From Dichotomocladium elegans (Eukaryota > Mucoromycota > Mucoromycetes > Mucorales > Lichtheimiaceae): 64,000 nucleotides of DNA. The notes beneath the pieces are model-generated. The model saw nothing but the letters and a program-made list of their open reading frames with translations. It was not told where the DNA came from and searched no databases. The translations under genes and the position numbers were made by a program. The stretch's first letter is position 1; every line of letters starts with the position of its first letter. The stretch covers positions 1,488,001-1,552,000 of the forward strand of contig JAIXMN010000004.1 in the NCBI GenBank assembly GCA_025716815.1, read 5' to 3'. Positions 32,574 through 45,200 of the stretch are shown here, piece after piece.

Positions 32574-34379
32574 GGTTTTGAGATGATGCTAAGGGAAAAG
32601 AGTAGATACGTAGGGGCTGGAGGCTGGGGTCGGAGAGGAGGAAAAGAGGATGGCTGCTGTATCTGCTTATGTTTGCTCCTCTGTCAAACGCTATCAGATC
32701 CCAGGTGAAAAGTAAACTCTCCAAGATAGGGTGATTTTTAGCAAGTAACTTCTATCTGTTTTTGGTTTGTTTACCTCGTTTTTACTCTTGCGTGCATTCG
32801 CATTCAAAATATCTCCTAAGTTATCTCCTTAAACTGCAACCACTGGACTACACACTTTTTTTTCTTAATACAAAGGGGGGGGGAACACAGTTGCAAATGG
32901 TCAGCAAGTATAGCTCTAGTTAGTGTTCATAGTCTGCGTTTGGATATTCTTACTTGCTGCATATGTCACATGTACATATCTTAAGCCCAAATCCTCATTG
33001 ATCAAAGCGGAAACGTCCTCCACCAACTATCCATTTCACACGGTCTGAAAATATTGCCCATATATAAATGGTGTACATGCGCGGCGCAGCCTTGCATACC
33101 TACTTTCCTATCATCCCCAGCTTGGAATAAAAGCAGACCATGCCCTTTCTAGGCCCGTATCGTCGTTGATCTCATCGTGATTATACGTATACATTTGTAC
33201 AGATGCATTCAACAATGATACCGGCTGGAGATATCATTTAAAACCAACAGAATAAGTCGTGGAATGCCATGGAAAGAGATAGATCTCTAGTTAATGCGTG
33301 GTTTTAATACATGATTCATTTTGGCGTATCTATAGGGGTGCTTAGGTGCATGAAAAAAAGCGACAAGCAGGATCAATAAATAGACAACGAGCTTGGGATC
33401 TACGCGAATAAGAAAATGCGAAAAGAGAATGAGCGCGTTTCGGACGTATGAAAACATAAGGTTGAATGTTGCAAGATGCCTGCCCATGAAATACCAGCAT
33501 ACGCGTTAACTGAATCCTCGAGGAAGCCGTGCCATCCACTGAAACCGACGAACGGAGTGCGATTGTTATAGGAGCATTTGTACCTACTGCAAGCATAAAA
33601 ACCACGCAGGATATGTAAACATCGTCAACAAATTGAAATGCATTGGCATAGGGAAGTGGCAGCAGACAGCATCGCTGGCTTGTCATTGTATATTTGTGGT
33701 ATTCGTATTTTGTTCAGGGGACATACGTTTCTTTATGCGTAGCCGATTTTATTTTGATTTGGGAAATACAAAGCTAGCATTGATAACTATACAAGTTTAA
33801 TTTTAATTGTTGCTTGGAAACAACTATTAGGTCTACATATCAACGTGGAAATTCTACAGGCAAGCTGGCAGACGTCATATGGTGGAGACATGGAGAAAAA
33901 TCATTTGTAACTCAAAGTTCCTGTTTGGATTAGTGTAAAAATGCCCCTTTGTATAGGAAAAACGAATGCAGATTCTCACAGACTGTTTAGCGCGTCGATA
34001 AAATCTCCTTGGCCATGTGCCAATATCTGTCCTCTTCTTGAGTTGATTCCAACCATTGCGTATCTACGCAGGGTAAAGTTTCTTACCCATTATGCATGTA
34101 TGTCGACACTGACATTGCAATCCATTTTTTAGCTGCAGACATAGGTTAACAGTGAAACGTGTGGGTACTGGCATGTTCCCGAATGCAGACAATCAATCCA
34201 TACCCTTAGCATCATACACCTCACTGAATAGGCCGTGATTGGCCAGAGGTTAAAAATCAAGAAATGAACCATAAAGTAGTTGCAAAACAGAACCCCAGTT
34301 TTAAGCCAAAAGCAGTATTATTGTTTGTTCTTGCTGATATTATTATTACGGGCTAGGCAAGCGGTGCATTTTACCTTTT
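32574..34379. other. Intergenic with a possible small membrane-protein remnant
   Basis: A G-run occurs near 32875-32883. On the minus strand between 33686 and 33287, two overlapping frames look partly coding: one starts at ATG 33686 (MTSQRCCLLPLPY), the other carries a hydrophobic segment (LVVYLLILLVAFFHAP). A splice joining them in frame was not found, so no gene is called. The remainder shows nothing supported. Confidence 0.35.
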
Positions 34380-35771
34380 CTAAGCTTTGCACATGATACT
34401 AGTCTTTAATTTCTCTAGAAGTAGTGGTATAAAACGTTCAATCCGAGCCTCATCAATACTCTCATGCTGCCATGCAACAGTGAGCTGCATCGCATCCTTT
34501 GTGCTGATAGTGTTGACATTGATAGCCGACGTAAATATCTGGATGCTTTGGGAAAAGAATGCCATTTGTATCATTGGATGATGGTCGGTGAGGGCACGGC
34601 CAAGATCCGAGAGCTCTATGCCACCGGAACGACCCATGGAAAAGCTTTCCCACTTGTCGTACCAAAACTTGTAATAGTCATCGGGGTATTGCTTCAAAAA
34701 TTTGAGAAGATGGGCCTCCTTGGCAGCCTTGATTTTGTTGGTACGCAGGCTGTCGGCATACTCCTGTGCCAGTGCCCAAAACCCTGACGTGAGGGTCATG
34801 TTGGATATTGTCCAACGGTGATTGTACGATCCGACAAAGTTGCCGATCTCATCTTCAGGCACTGCAGGTTTGCACAAAAACCGGCAGTTGACTGGTGTTG
34901 CAGTTTCAAGGATGTCTTGTTCGGGGTACAGCTCCGCAAACGCCAAGGCAATGGCGGTCATAATCGCCGCATGGGGCGATACGCCCTTGACCTTTGCCGT
35001 TTCGCAAATCGCCGCCCAGTCGTCGCCGTCGAGGCGTGCAGGACGCACCACGGTGTGATGACATGCCTTCGCCTTATCTGTGACGGCTGGTTTGTCACCT
35101 TGCCAACCTGGGGTAGGTTTGAAAAACGGAAAGATTTGGCCGAGAATGATCTTGCTCAGGTCTAATATGCCTGGGGAAGGTCCATTGCGATTCTCATACG
35201 CCGGAGCAATCGTAATGGGCCGGGGCGGACGTAGCACAAAGGGGCCTTGACTTGTCTTGGCCTCCTCTGAAAGGAATCCGAGCAGATCTTGCCAAAATAT
35301 AGTTAAGCTTCTGCCATCAGCAATGACGTGCTGTACAGCAAGTGTGATGCTACATTCGTTAATGCGACTGGGATGGGTATCAATATGGAGGCGCCAGAGC
35401 GGTCGACAGTGGTCATCAAGATCAAACTCTTTATCGCACTGCTCGGCAATCCGGTTGCCTTGGTTCTTTAAATCCCAATACGCTAATTCGTCAAAGGTCA
35501 CGACTGAGGCAAGATCATACTCGGGTACCGTCACAAAACGAGCATTAGGCTTTCCAGCTTCGAGTACAGCAACATTGAGAAGTGGGTGCTTGACGATTAA
35601 ACGGGATAACGGTTGATGGAGAAGAGAGAAGTAGAAGTCGCGAGTATCGCTATTATTGCGGGGAGCGTGTTGAAACACAACAGTCAAGGTCACTGCACCA
35701 TAAGCTTTAATTAATTGTTTGGATAGTTGGTATCTCTCGAGTAAACCGAGGGGTCGATGATCCTGTGTCAT
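34380..35771 (-). CDS. AATase/condensation-fold acyltransferase
   Basis: Single uninterrupted exon, 463 residues. The CoA-dependent acyltransferase motif is HVIADGR (HxxxDG, ~residue 148), and the C-terminal half has the fold's second conserved region around TATPVNCR and GNFVGSY. Length and pattern fit the fungal alcohol acetyltransferase family (AATase), related to condensation and BAHD enzymes, which moves an acyl group from CoA to an alcohol or amine. The substrate cannot be told from sequence. The ATG at 35771 precedes a good frame, MTQDHRPLGLLERYQLSKQL, and no signal peptide is present. No biosynthetic neighbours surround it, so a stand-alone ester-forming or detoxifying role is likely. 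Confidence 0.8.
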   Translation of the reverse strand: MTQDHRPLGLLERYQLSKQLIKAYGAVTLTVVFQHAPRNNSDTRDFYFSLLHQPLSRLIVKHPLLNVAVLEAGKPNARFVTVPEYDLASVVTFDELAYWDLKNQGNRIAEQCDKEFDLDDHCRPLWRLHIDTHPSRINECSITLAVQHVIADGRSLTIFWQDLLGFLSEEAKTSQGPFVLRPPRPITIAPAYENRNGPSPGILDLSKIILGQIFPFFKPTPGWQGDKPAVTDKAKACHHTVVRPARLDGDDWAAICETAKVKGVSPHAAIMTAIALAFAELYPEQDILETATPVNCRFLCKPAVPEDEIGNFVGSYNHRWTISNMTLTSGFWALAQEYADSLRTNKIKAAKEAHLLKFLKQYPDDYYKFWYDKWESFSMGRSGGIELSDLGRALTDHHPMIQMAFFSQSIQIFTSAINVNTISTKDAMQLTVAWQHESIDEARIERFIPLLLEKLKTSIMCKA

Positions 35772-35879
35772 TGGTGTATGGATGGCAAGACGGGGAAATT
35801 TATTTTTGAATACAAGTATAAACCGCCTAGCGGTGACGTCATTGCGAGTCTGAAGATGTACGACACTAAGTTTTAAAGA

Positions 35880-36615
35880 AGGCCGGAGACATACCCGTTA
35901 GTCAACAGAAAGAATGGAACAAGGGTGACCTATTGCCTTTGGCTGTGCTCTTGAAAACTGACCAAAGCTGCTCAATTGGATTGAGTTCAGGCGAGTACGG
36001 TGGAAGATAAGCACATCGATATTCTCAGCCTTATGGATAGGTGCATTATCCATTACCAAAAAGTCGATTTCGGTCCTGTCCCATTTGTGCACCCAGTCAA
36101 GGCGCTCTTGGATCTTTGCAGCGCTATTCCTGTCTACAGGCTGAAACCGAGCCATTTTCAATGACAAGTTGCATTTGATGGAGCGTCGTTTTAGATACTT
36201 TGAGACCCTCAAATCTTTGGAGCAGTTGCTCCCCCAACTGCTCAAGGATAATGAATGGATTCCCATCAATGCATTCTATAATAACGCTCTTATGTTCATC
36301 ATTGAGAATGCGCGAATGATTCCTCGCGTTAGGTTTCTCAAAGATTTTGCCAGGTTTGAAAAATCTGACCTCGTCTTGGTCGGTGTATGATGTAACTGCG
36401 ATTGATCCCCGTTTCTTTCATCCGAATGTCTATATTCTTACGCCTGGGAATATGTGCGGTAGTAAGATCAGAGTCATCTCTGTAAGATATGCTACGCAGA
36501 TATTCCGTGCGAGAGCAGACGGATTACAGAGAGTACATTTCTTCATCAACAGCTTAGTCAATAGGTTCAGGACAGCCACGCTCATCAACGGCATGACCTT
36601 GGCCATCTTTGCAAA
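35880..36615 (-). mobile_element. Decayed Tc1/IS630-type transposase copy 2
   Basis: Read on the minus strand: HIPRRKNIDIRMKET, YTDQDEVRFFKP, NARNHSRILNDEHKSVI (helix-turn-helix region), LEQLGEQLLQRFEGLKVSKTT, ERLDWVHKWDRTEIDF, VMDNAPIHKAENIDV (second catalytic Asp kept), then in another frame YLPPYSPELNPIEQLWSVFKS (final acidic residue kept). The central domain with the first Asp is missing or deleted. Stops and frameshifts disable it. It is the same family as copy 1 at 13205-14330: the segment GGCCAAGGTCATGCCGTTG has its counterpart there. Confidence 0.78.
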
Positions 36616-36747
36616 AAAAAAAAAAACAGATTGCTCATTTTAGAATGTAAAAGTGTATAAAAGAGAAAGAGTCAAAGGACGTATTTTTATAAAGATGGAT
36701 TTGCCAAGCGACATCTTTCCGTGTATGCATGTGACATTCGATTGTCA

Positions 36748-37104
36748 TCATGCGTATTCCGAACTAAACGTGGTTTTATTTTTGTGATCCTGCGACCTCA
36801 GAACTGGCAGGCAACGACTTTGATTTTCGAAAATAGTGTATGACCCAAACTGAATGTCAATGCAGTGATCCAACAACAAACGTGACATGGCTAGCTCCTC
36901 AAGACTATCATAGGTGACATAAACAAGTTGCAATGGAAGGTTATTTCCTGAAGACAGATAACCTTCGAGTTCACTAAGACGGGGGTGTCGCCTAAATATT
37001 TGGGCCTGAGGACAGAAACCCCTTATTCCGTCGATGCATTCATTATACTGCCGTGTAGAACAGTGTCCGGATGAGACGTACAACAGGTGGTAATCTGAAG
37101 CCAT
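36748..37104 (-). CDS. Hypothetical protein, 118 aa
   Basis: Single-exon frame from an ATG at 37104. The sequence (MASDYHLLYVSSGHCSTRQY, then LQLVYVTYDSLEELAMSRLLLDHCIDI) has a balanced composition with beta/alpha alternation and no membrane segment. I do not recognise a family. It lies divergent from Sls1 with 276 bases between the starts, room for a shared promoter. Real-gene status is likely but unproven; it directly follows a transposon relic. Confidence 0.45.
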   Translation of the reverse strand: MASDYHLLYVSSGHCSTRQYNECIDGIRGFCPQAQIFRRHPRLSELEGYLSSGNNLPLQLVYVTYDSLEELAMSRLLLDHCIDIQFGSYTIFENQSRCLPVLRSQDHKNKTTFSSEYA

Positions 37105-37380
37105 TATTCACCCTTCAGTGAGTAAAGGGTTCCACAAATTGGAGCGTGGAGAACGGATGCATGGGCGTTCATGCCGATACAATTGCTATCCTTTTATGGC
37201 TGTCCGAGATGGCCGTAAATGATCTGAGGACTGCATTTATTGGAAAACTTTTTAAGTTTCGAGATGACAGCTGCTTCACTCCTGGTATTACTTTTGTTGT
37301 CAAAAACATGCGGAGTTATTTATGTGTTTTAAAAATTTACACCTTGCCCTAACAGAAATCTTTCTACGCACTAGCTCATA

Positions 37381-39872
37381 ATGTCTTTTTGTCAATGGCG
37401 GCTCGCAACAGGCCGCGCTTCTGCGTTGCGTACTGTTGGAATGCTTCAAATGAGGAAATGCCGGCCATTACCCTCAATTAAATGCATGCCTATCCATATT
37501 AGTGCATACTGGCAAAATGACGAAGACGACATTCTGAACAAGGCCGTGCGACTTTCGCGAGCCACGTTAGATATACCTATACAAACCAATGATCTGATCC
37601 AGTCGATTGATTCTTACCGCCCTAAAAATACCAAACCGGTGCTAAATAATCAAAAGTACGACAAACTTACCAATGACCTCGACATGTCCTTCACAGTGCC
37701 TCAGCTCCGCCAATATCTCAAAACGCATGAAAAGGTCGTACCAAAAAAGCATCGCAAGTCGCAGCTGATCCAGCATATCATTCACGACCTCTGGGGGTTT
37801 TCAAGCCAAGAGATGGTCAAGCAAAAGGCGCTGATGCGAAAGAAGGATGCTATTCAAAAACACTTCAAAACGAACCGTCGCGAACTCTTCTTTATTATCG
37901 GCGACAACGGAGATACACTCCAGACCATTGAGAACGAGAATAATGTCAAAATCACCGTGCTCATCGATTCTAACCAGTTTATTGTTGAGGGCTTATCAAA
38001 GGACGTCGATGCAGCACAACATCAGATTAGAAAGTACCTCGATTTCACAGAAATCTTGGTAGATTATCCAACGTTAAAGCCTGGTGTAACTCCGGAAGAT
38101 CTGATTGCAACAACAACGCCCATCTTGCCTGAAATATCCAAAGAAACGCGAACATTCATCGAATTTGTGAATGATAAGGTGACTATTTGACTTAAATTAT
38201 ACGAAATCCAATAAAAAACTTAATATCTATCGTCCACTACTAGATCGAGCTCACTGCTCTGTCGAGCAAAGACCTCGACTATGCTAAGCGTCTGCTAAGC
38301 CAAACATTCACTGAGCTAAACATTACGGCTGTGAAATCGCTCCACGCAGCGGACGAGACATACCTTCGATACAGACGGGCTAAGAATATCGATTATCTTC
38401 TTTTCCTTCCCGTTCACGATTCTGCGGCGATGCCAGTTACGACGAAAAAACATGGATGGAGTAGATTAAGTGAAAGCAGGATCGAAGTAAGCGCAGGATG
38501 GGTGAAAATGTATTCTAACACTAATGAAACATATTCCAGGACAACTATAACAATACACTATATCACCACCTGACAACGTAAGGAAGAAGTGTGACCACAT
38601 TGACTATGTATCTCATAATATCCCTTTTTCAAGTACGGCTGAGGACTCCGTGACCGAACTGGAAGAAATACAACAATCATTAATGCCGAAACCAATCCCA
38701 AGTGTGGAAACGAACATCCTTCTGGAGGCTAGGTGAGGTTTATGAAACAATTGTTGGTAATCTTGCTGAAACGTTCAGTAGATTTGGGAATCTACTATTC
38801 CAGAACCCCAAAGTTGGCGAATCTCCATTCTTGCAACCTCCCATAAATTCTGCGTTCAGCGTTTACCAGTTGATGAAATTGATGAAGGACAATGCATATC
38901 GTCGATTCTTCTTCGAAAGGTAATATAACATGCCGTGAGTCGCTATGTTATATGTTTACTAAGGTTTATCTATTCCTAGTCATCCTCCACCTTTCATCAG
39001 CAAAAGATACCTTCCTGTGCTAAACGGCAAAACGCTCCACCGCCGATCAGCAGTACTGGAGTATGTCAATAAGAACATGCTTATCAATTTGGGAACGGCG
39101 GATTCTGGGAACGACTCTATCGATGCTATCGGCACCTTGGAGCGACTTCAAGTTGAATATGTAATTGGTGAAGATGGATCTTTGTCCCTTGAACACGTTA
39201 TGGGTGAATATGGGCGTCGAGTGATTGACGTGATCGGATGGAAGAGGTGAGGTTTTTATATATCCACTACGAATACAACCCTTTTAATGAATTCGAGTTT
39301 GCGTTATACAGGGACATTGATCTTCGACTATTGGCAAAGCAATCCGTATTTTTTGCCAACGATATAAACCCTGTTCCAGAGCATCTTATACGAAAACCAC
39401 TGCCGTCTGCAGTTGAAGCAGTCTTGGCACAATGCCGGCTCACAGGGTATGATGCAGCCATGATAATCGTTGATATCTATGGATGATGATATTAACATGG
39501 TGATGTAGTTACTCTGACTTTTACTGCCCTCCATCCTTAGATTTGGGAGCTAGCGAAACAATGAACCTCGTTGGAGTTTCTTTTAAGAATGAAGCACGAT
39601 ATTTGGATGAAGAGAAAGGGTGTTTAATCAGCATCAGTGATATCGACACACAACAATCCCGGACTCGGCATACGGCATTGAGTGTAAGCAAATATGCTCT
39701 TTGTTTAATGAGATCGTGCCCTGCTCACGCGTTAACATATTTTTAGGCGACCCCTGTTGAGATGGATGATGAAATATCTCAAACTTGGTCTATTCCATCA
39801 AACGGTTTCCGGCTGTGGACTTCATTTACTGATGTGCTCGGGAACATTGGACGGCGTTGGCATTACGAATAA
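37381..39872 (+). CDS. SLS1: Sls1-like mitochondrial inner-membrane regulator
   Basis: Nine exons (37381-38178, 38244-38486, 38540-38577, 38634-38732, 38782-38919, 38980-39246, 39312-39446, 39554-39683, 39747-39872) give 657 residues; yeast Sls1 has 643. The N-terminus is Arg-rich and fits a presequence. A SAP-like helix pair (FTVPQLRQYLKTHEKVVPKKHRKSQLIQHI) precedes KH-like segments (RRELFFIIGDNGDTLQTIENENNVKITVLID). Yeast Sls1 links mitochondrial RNA polymerase and Nam1 to translation at the inner membrane. Intron 7 needs the acceptor at 39552-39553; the nearer AG at 39539-39540 would break the frame with the GGGTATG donor used. Confidence 0.8.
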
Positions 39873-39960
39873 AGCGTCTGATTTACATACATGTATAGAG
39901 TAGATAGAAACAAAGCATTTAAACATTTTACAATCTAATAGTATACGGGTAACAGGTTGT

Positions 39961-40694
39961 TTAAATCTTTAAATCGTTCTTTATCTTTGACGATAGCTCG
40001 CTGTCTTGGTTGTCTTCCTTATCTTCTTCGAAGTCGGAATCACTGTCAAAGTCACTCCCAAAATCGAAGTCGCTATCCTCAAAGTCTTCTTCGTTCAGCT
40101 CAGGCACTTCGTCACCACGCTCCAGTTTCCGGAGATAGCTACGCTGCTGCCGCAGTGGCATAAGTTTGAGCAATCGCATTTGTTCTTGCTCTTCGCGCTG
40201 TGCGTCCGTCTCTGTCTTGATCTCGGATTTACTGCCATACCGTCCCGTTTAGTTCATAATCACTTCTACGCACAACTTTCTTTTTCACCGGCTTACTCTG
40301 TAATGATATCCTTCTTCTCTAGACATTTTGCACAAACACCCTTGTCTCTTGCGCAGCCATCACATAGTACGTGGTATGCTTCCTTGATGGCTTTCTCTTG
40401 GCACTGAGTGCTAAAAGAGAAAAAGTGAGCAAAGATCTGATGGCGATGGTTAAGAGTTGGCAATGGGCGAGCTTACCAGCGCTTAGCAGCCGTCAACGGC
40501 TTGTATTTTCTATACTTTTTACGCCACATAATAACGTCTGTGCATCGCTGACAGAGACCGTAGACGGGAAGAGAATTGATTGCCTTTGTTTTTTTTGAAT
40601 TCTTGTTCGGTTTCCATGCAGTAGTATTCTGATGGGCCTGACCCTTTTTTTTGTTGTTCCCCTTGCGATTGCTTCCTTTATTTTCGTAAGACAT
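39961..40694 (-). CDS. C9orf85-like (DUF2039) CxxC zinc protein
   Basis: Exons 40694-40477, 40410-40297 and 40231-39961 give 200 residues. The N-terminal part, MSYENKGSNRKGNNKKKGQ with HQNTTAWKPN, and the zinc-ribbon region match human C9orf85: LCQRCTDVIMWRKKYRKYKPL, CTQCQEKAIKEAYHVLC, DGCARDKGVCAKCLEK. Four CxxC pairs could hold two zinc ions. The C-terminal third is extremely acidic (EEDFEDSDFDFGSDFD). The family is conserved in eukaryotes but has no established function. It lies in tandem 104 bases downstream of Rsa3, and its stop is 88 bases from the convergent Sls1 stop. Confidence 0.85.
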
Positions 40695-40798
40695 TAGGCC
40701 GAGATCGTGAAGTAAAAGAAAAGTGAGACCCAGGAGACCAAAGCGTATCAGCCACAAATAAAGGCCCGCTCCCAAAGATTTTTCCCAGTGTAATTTTT

Positions 40799-41437
40799 TT
40801 ATTCTTGTTGCATGATAATTTCCTGTTCGATATTTGAGAAGATGTCAATGCCTGCCTCTAAAGAGTTGATTAGAAGAGTAAGCTGCGAAGAATTGAACCC
40901 AGGTTCCTTTGATAGATATAAAAAGATGAGATGACGTCTGCCCTTTGTTGTTTCGTCCGGTGAGAATACCTGTCGAATCTTATCCAAATCTGAGCCAAAT
41001 GCCTGAGTTACTTCGGCCATGTAGTGATCTCGGAAGCTAGAGCTAGCCGAAGGCTTGCCCGGTGTCGCCTCTTCTATCCGTTCTTCTCCTTCGTCTTCCT
41101 CTTCTTCCTCTTCACTGTCGGATATGTTATCATCCTCGCTCATGCCATCACTATCTTCTCTATCGGAATCTTGTTTCAATTCACGAATGGCTTCTTCCAA
41201 CGCTGACGATCGCGTCTGTTCCTCGAATTCGTCGAGTATCGCCTCCTCCTCTTCTAATTCTCGCTTGAAATCATCGCTGATCTAAAATTGATCGCGAATG
41301 AAAATCAGAATTTGACGGATTAACGCTGACCAACTTACCTCAGCTTTTTCTTTACGAGTAGATTCAGCAGTATGCCTAGCCTTTTTGCTCTGTGGAACTT
41401 GGCCTTTGTTTTGACGTCTTTTACCAGCCTTTGCCAT
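40799..41437 (-). CDS. RSA3: Rsa3-like 60S ribosome assembly protein
   Basis: Exons 41437-41339 and 41281-40799 give 193 residues (yeast Rsa3 220). A basic start (MAKAGKRRQNKGQ) and an acidic middle (SEEEEEEDEGEE) precede the compact Rsa3 domain: FRDHYMAEVTQAFGSDLDKIRQ, FLYLSKEPGFNSSQLTLLINSLEAGIDIFSNIE. Rsa3 is a nucleolar protein of early pre-60S particles that contain the helicase Dbp6. The domain pattern (FR-x-x-Y, FG-DLD-IR, L-x-SLE-G-x-x-FS) is the basis of the call. Confidence 0.75.
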
Positions 41438-42254
41438 TGCGGGATTATAACAGGAAGGGAAGGGGCGGTGTCAATGATGCGGAAATAGCCCGAGCGGAAC
41501 CAATGCAAAAAAAGCAACGCCTCTGGTCAAGTGACACACAGGCGTGTTGGCACGTCTCTGCCTATCTCGTTGGAGCGGTGATTGGAAGCCACACTTTCTG
41601 AAAAATAATATACAGGTAGATTGGGGATATTTGCCACAAAATATTATTCAAATACTCCCCACCTTGCCTGTTCTCTATATTGGATGGGATACTCGAATGC
41701 ACTCATTATCACACTACCTACAAATAATAATTGAAAGCTCAGAGGTATGATCAGGGAATCTTCTTGTCGATCAAACGTGGTTACTTGTTCATTGTGCCTC
41801 GCCACTTGTTTCGTAACCAATAATCTGTGCAACGTCAATACCACGCGGAATGTCCAGAACTCCGTCATCTTAACAAGTGAGCTATTGCCCGGAACTCATC
41901 GTGGAAGATGTCCCTTTTGCCAGTCTTATGCATATATGGCCCACAGGCCCCTAAGGTGAGGAAAGAAGCGCAGATGGAGCTTGGATATGTCTAGATGTGT
42001 AAAGCGATGACCGATATTCTTAAAAAGCGAGAATGCTTATGTTCAGGTAGCACACCACACTCAAATTCGACAAGACATCATGTGAATAATTATTTCTTCC
42101 AGGAGATTCATATTTAAAGTATCGTGTCTATTTCATTAAGTCATCTTTTCTTGTTTTGCTCCTTCTTCGTTTATTGCATGCACCAGCAATACAGCACGAA
42201 CTGTAACATCAACCTCCTGCATCAACCTGGATTTATAGTTTATTCTTAGCCAAC
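41438..42254. other. Divergent promoter region of Rsa3 and RasGEF
   Basis: No supported coding frame. Short open frames on both strands lack motifs. AT-rich DNA lies near 42090-42140 ahead of the RasGEF leader. Confidence 0.55.
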
Positions 42255-45200
42255 ATGTCTGCCAATTCGCAGCGAGTGGTGGTCGATGATCGTCCTATAT
42301 CACCATGGACCAGAACAATGGATAACATCTATGGACAACACCCATTATCTGTGCCTATCGGCTCTCATTACTCTAACAATCTAAGCGATTACAACATTTT
42401 TGAGTAAGTGCCGAGGGCCCGGGCCCTCTGCCCTACTTTGATGTCAGCGTGTTTTCCCTTTCTAACTCTTCCCCCTTTTTTCTTCTCTCCACTCATTTTC
42501 TCAAGCTATACGATAACGGACAACGACGCAATGTCCGCACCGGCCGAGGAGAACGATCCGGTGTTTAATCCTTCTATCGGAATGACAACAGAGATGCCGC
42601 TTGCTCAAGAATCAGCAATCCCTGGGCCTCGGCGAAAACGCAACAATTCCCTAATTCCTCCGGAGCTCATGACGGATAAAAGCGAAGGTGGAAGGGAACG
42701 CGCAGCTTTAGCCACAGTTTTTGGCGTTCGCGAGTACACTGAATCAAAAATATTTTGGGAGCGCCAGGTCGCAGCGTATCACCAGGACGGTCCTTTGGGA
42801 TCGTCTAATGGAAGCCCTGCCGAAGACGACGACGGAGAAGAAGGAGAGGAAGCAGAGGGGAATATCAATAAAATCGACAATAGAAGCAATATCAACACTG
42901 ATGGCTTCGTATCCATTACCGGAAGACATGTCGTCAGCAGTCCGATTGGCTCCAGGCCTTCCTTTTCACCGCGCGAACTCCACCAACGAAAAGAAACAGA
43001 GATATCGATCGCTAGTCTCGTTGACTCTGTTTTTGAGAGCAGTGGTAGTGCTTCTGGTAGTGGGATTGCTGCCCCTGGCGCATTAGATCTGATTTGCACT
43101 CAGCCTGATCTGAAGCAACCGAAAAACCGAGAACTACCCCCCAGCTTGCAATTACCCACCATTCCGGTCGTCAGCAAATTTAATGACCTTCATCTTGATA
43201 GATCTACCCCCTCCTCCGTATCCGTGCCCAAACCACGCCCATCTTCCTTTGCATCCTCTGTTCAGACTAGCTTTAGCCTCGATCCCACCCTCGGAGGATC
43301 AGTCCACGAAGTCGCATCCGTAACTTCGGAGATCCGCTACGCAAATACACATGATATTCCTGCCCCACTCGTCTTCACGGAACCACCGGCCATATTTGAT
43401 TACCTCGAGTCAGACGAGGACGATCGAATTATCATTTGGGGTCCTGATCCTCAGGCACTTTCCGCCTCCATGGCCACAACGACTGTCGCGGGAAAGATGC
43501 CCTCCGTCTCATCTGCCTCACGTAAAACTCCCATCGGTGTATCAGCTGTATCCTTTTCAACCTCACCCACCGCACCCCCAAACATTAAAGGGTTTTCATC
43601 GAACACTACCACTACTATACCGACGGCAACATCTTTGACCGATCAGCCTAAACAGTATCGTCGGGGACGCTGGAAAGATCAACTATTACCAGACGGGTTT
43701 AAGTTGAGCAAAGCCACTCTCCCCTTGAAAAAATCGCGACCGATATCTGCGCTCATGTCTTCAAAACGTCAAGACGACCTTGGCGAAGATCCAAAAGGAT
43801 CTAGATTTTTCAAGTTTAGCAAGAAACACGATCGCAGAAATAGATTTGCCAATGATCAGGCGGCGGTCAAATACGCCGAATTACCAAAGGTTATTGAGGC
43901 AGCAACAATCGAGAAATTGGTGGAGAAGTTGACCGTTTCCCTTGGTAAGCATGTTATATTTAAGATGATAAAAATAACTTGGGCTTATATTTGGTACTTG
44001 GTTTTCATAGATTACACATTCATGACCGATTTTTTCCTCACCTACCGTGCATTCATATCACCTATGCAGCTTTGCAAGCTTCTCTCGCTGCGATTCAGAT
44101 GGGGTTTGGAGACCGACGATGCCAACCGCCGTATTGTGCGAATCCGGTTAGTTGTAACACGTCTTGTGACCACAAGGAGGCACTTTCTCTAAGCCATACT
44201 TGTACACACTGTAGCACCTTCGTCGTTCTTAGACATTGGTTGTTGAATTATTTCGTCCATGACTTCATTCCAAACCGCGATTTGCGTATCTACCTCACAT
44301 CCTTCTTGAACGATCTTCCGCACCACAAATTAATTCGAAATTCCCCACGCGACCAACGAATCGTAAAGAGCCTGAAAAGGGTTGTACGTCGGTTAAAAAA
44401 AGTATATTATGCAAGATCATCTGCCTCCGACCGTGTGAAGGTGATACCTCCGCCCCCACCAACCCAGGAACAAGAGCGTGTTGAGGAAATGGTTCGCGCA
44501 AAACTTGCGCAGCATCCGATCCGACGCAAGACAGCCATCGTTAGCAATGTCAATGTGAGTGACAAGCACCATGGTAACATGGCTGTCCAGGATACCCGCC
44601 TCGCTCCCGTTTTAGTCGTCGGTAGTGTACGTAATGGCACCGGCGTAAATTCGTCCCCCGATATGACATCCCTCAATCACATGAAACGCAACGTGTCCAA
44701 CACAGCAATGCCTAAGTTCCGCCGTCGTGACCAGCTTGAAGAAATGGTAGCTGTTAAGGAGTCCTACTTGAAGCGAATGGAGCAGCAAAAGCGGATCATG
44801 TCAGTAGATGGGCCAGAAGTTATGAGCATCAAAGAAAATCCGCTCACGACGAACGATGATGGCGGAAGCGTCCAAGCAAGCATAATGACTGATGATTCAC
44901 TCGAGAGTGAGCTATCTCCGGGTACAACAGATGATGAGCTCAGCGTCGATGGTTCTGAAGACGAAGATATGTCGATGTTTAGCAGACAACAGGGAGCCGA
45001 ATACTTAAAGCATGAACGTCGTCGTCTTGAAGAAGAGGAGGAATTGAGGCGAGCAGAGTTCTTTTCCGGCGCTCCAGACGCAGACAAAAGGTTTTCCACA
45101 ACTTCGCTAAGATCACCGCTGCTGACAAGTTCAGATCTCCCAGCAGAAGAAAGGAACGGGACATCCATCACAAATGCCAGCGATTCAGCCGTCCAGGATC

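Noticed and set aside
33287..33686. Possible small membrane protein on the minus strand
   Set aside because: Hydrophobic segment and an ATG are present but in different frames; no splice joins them in frame.
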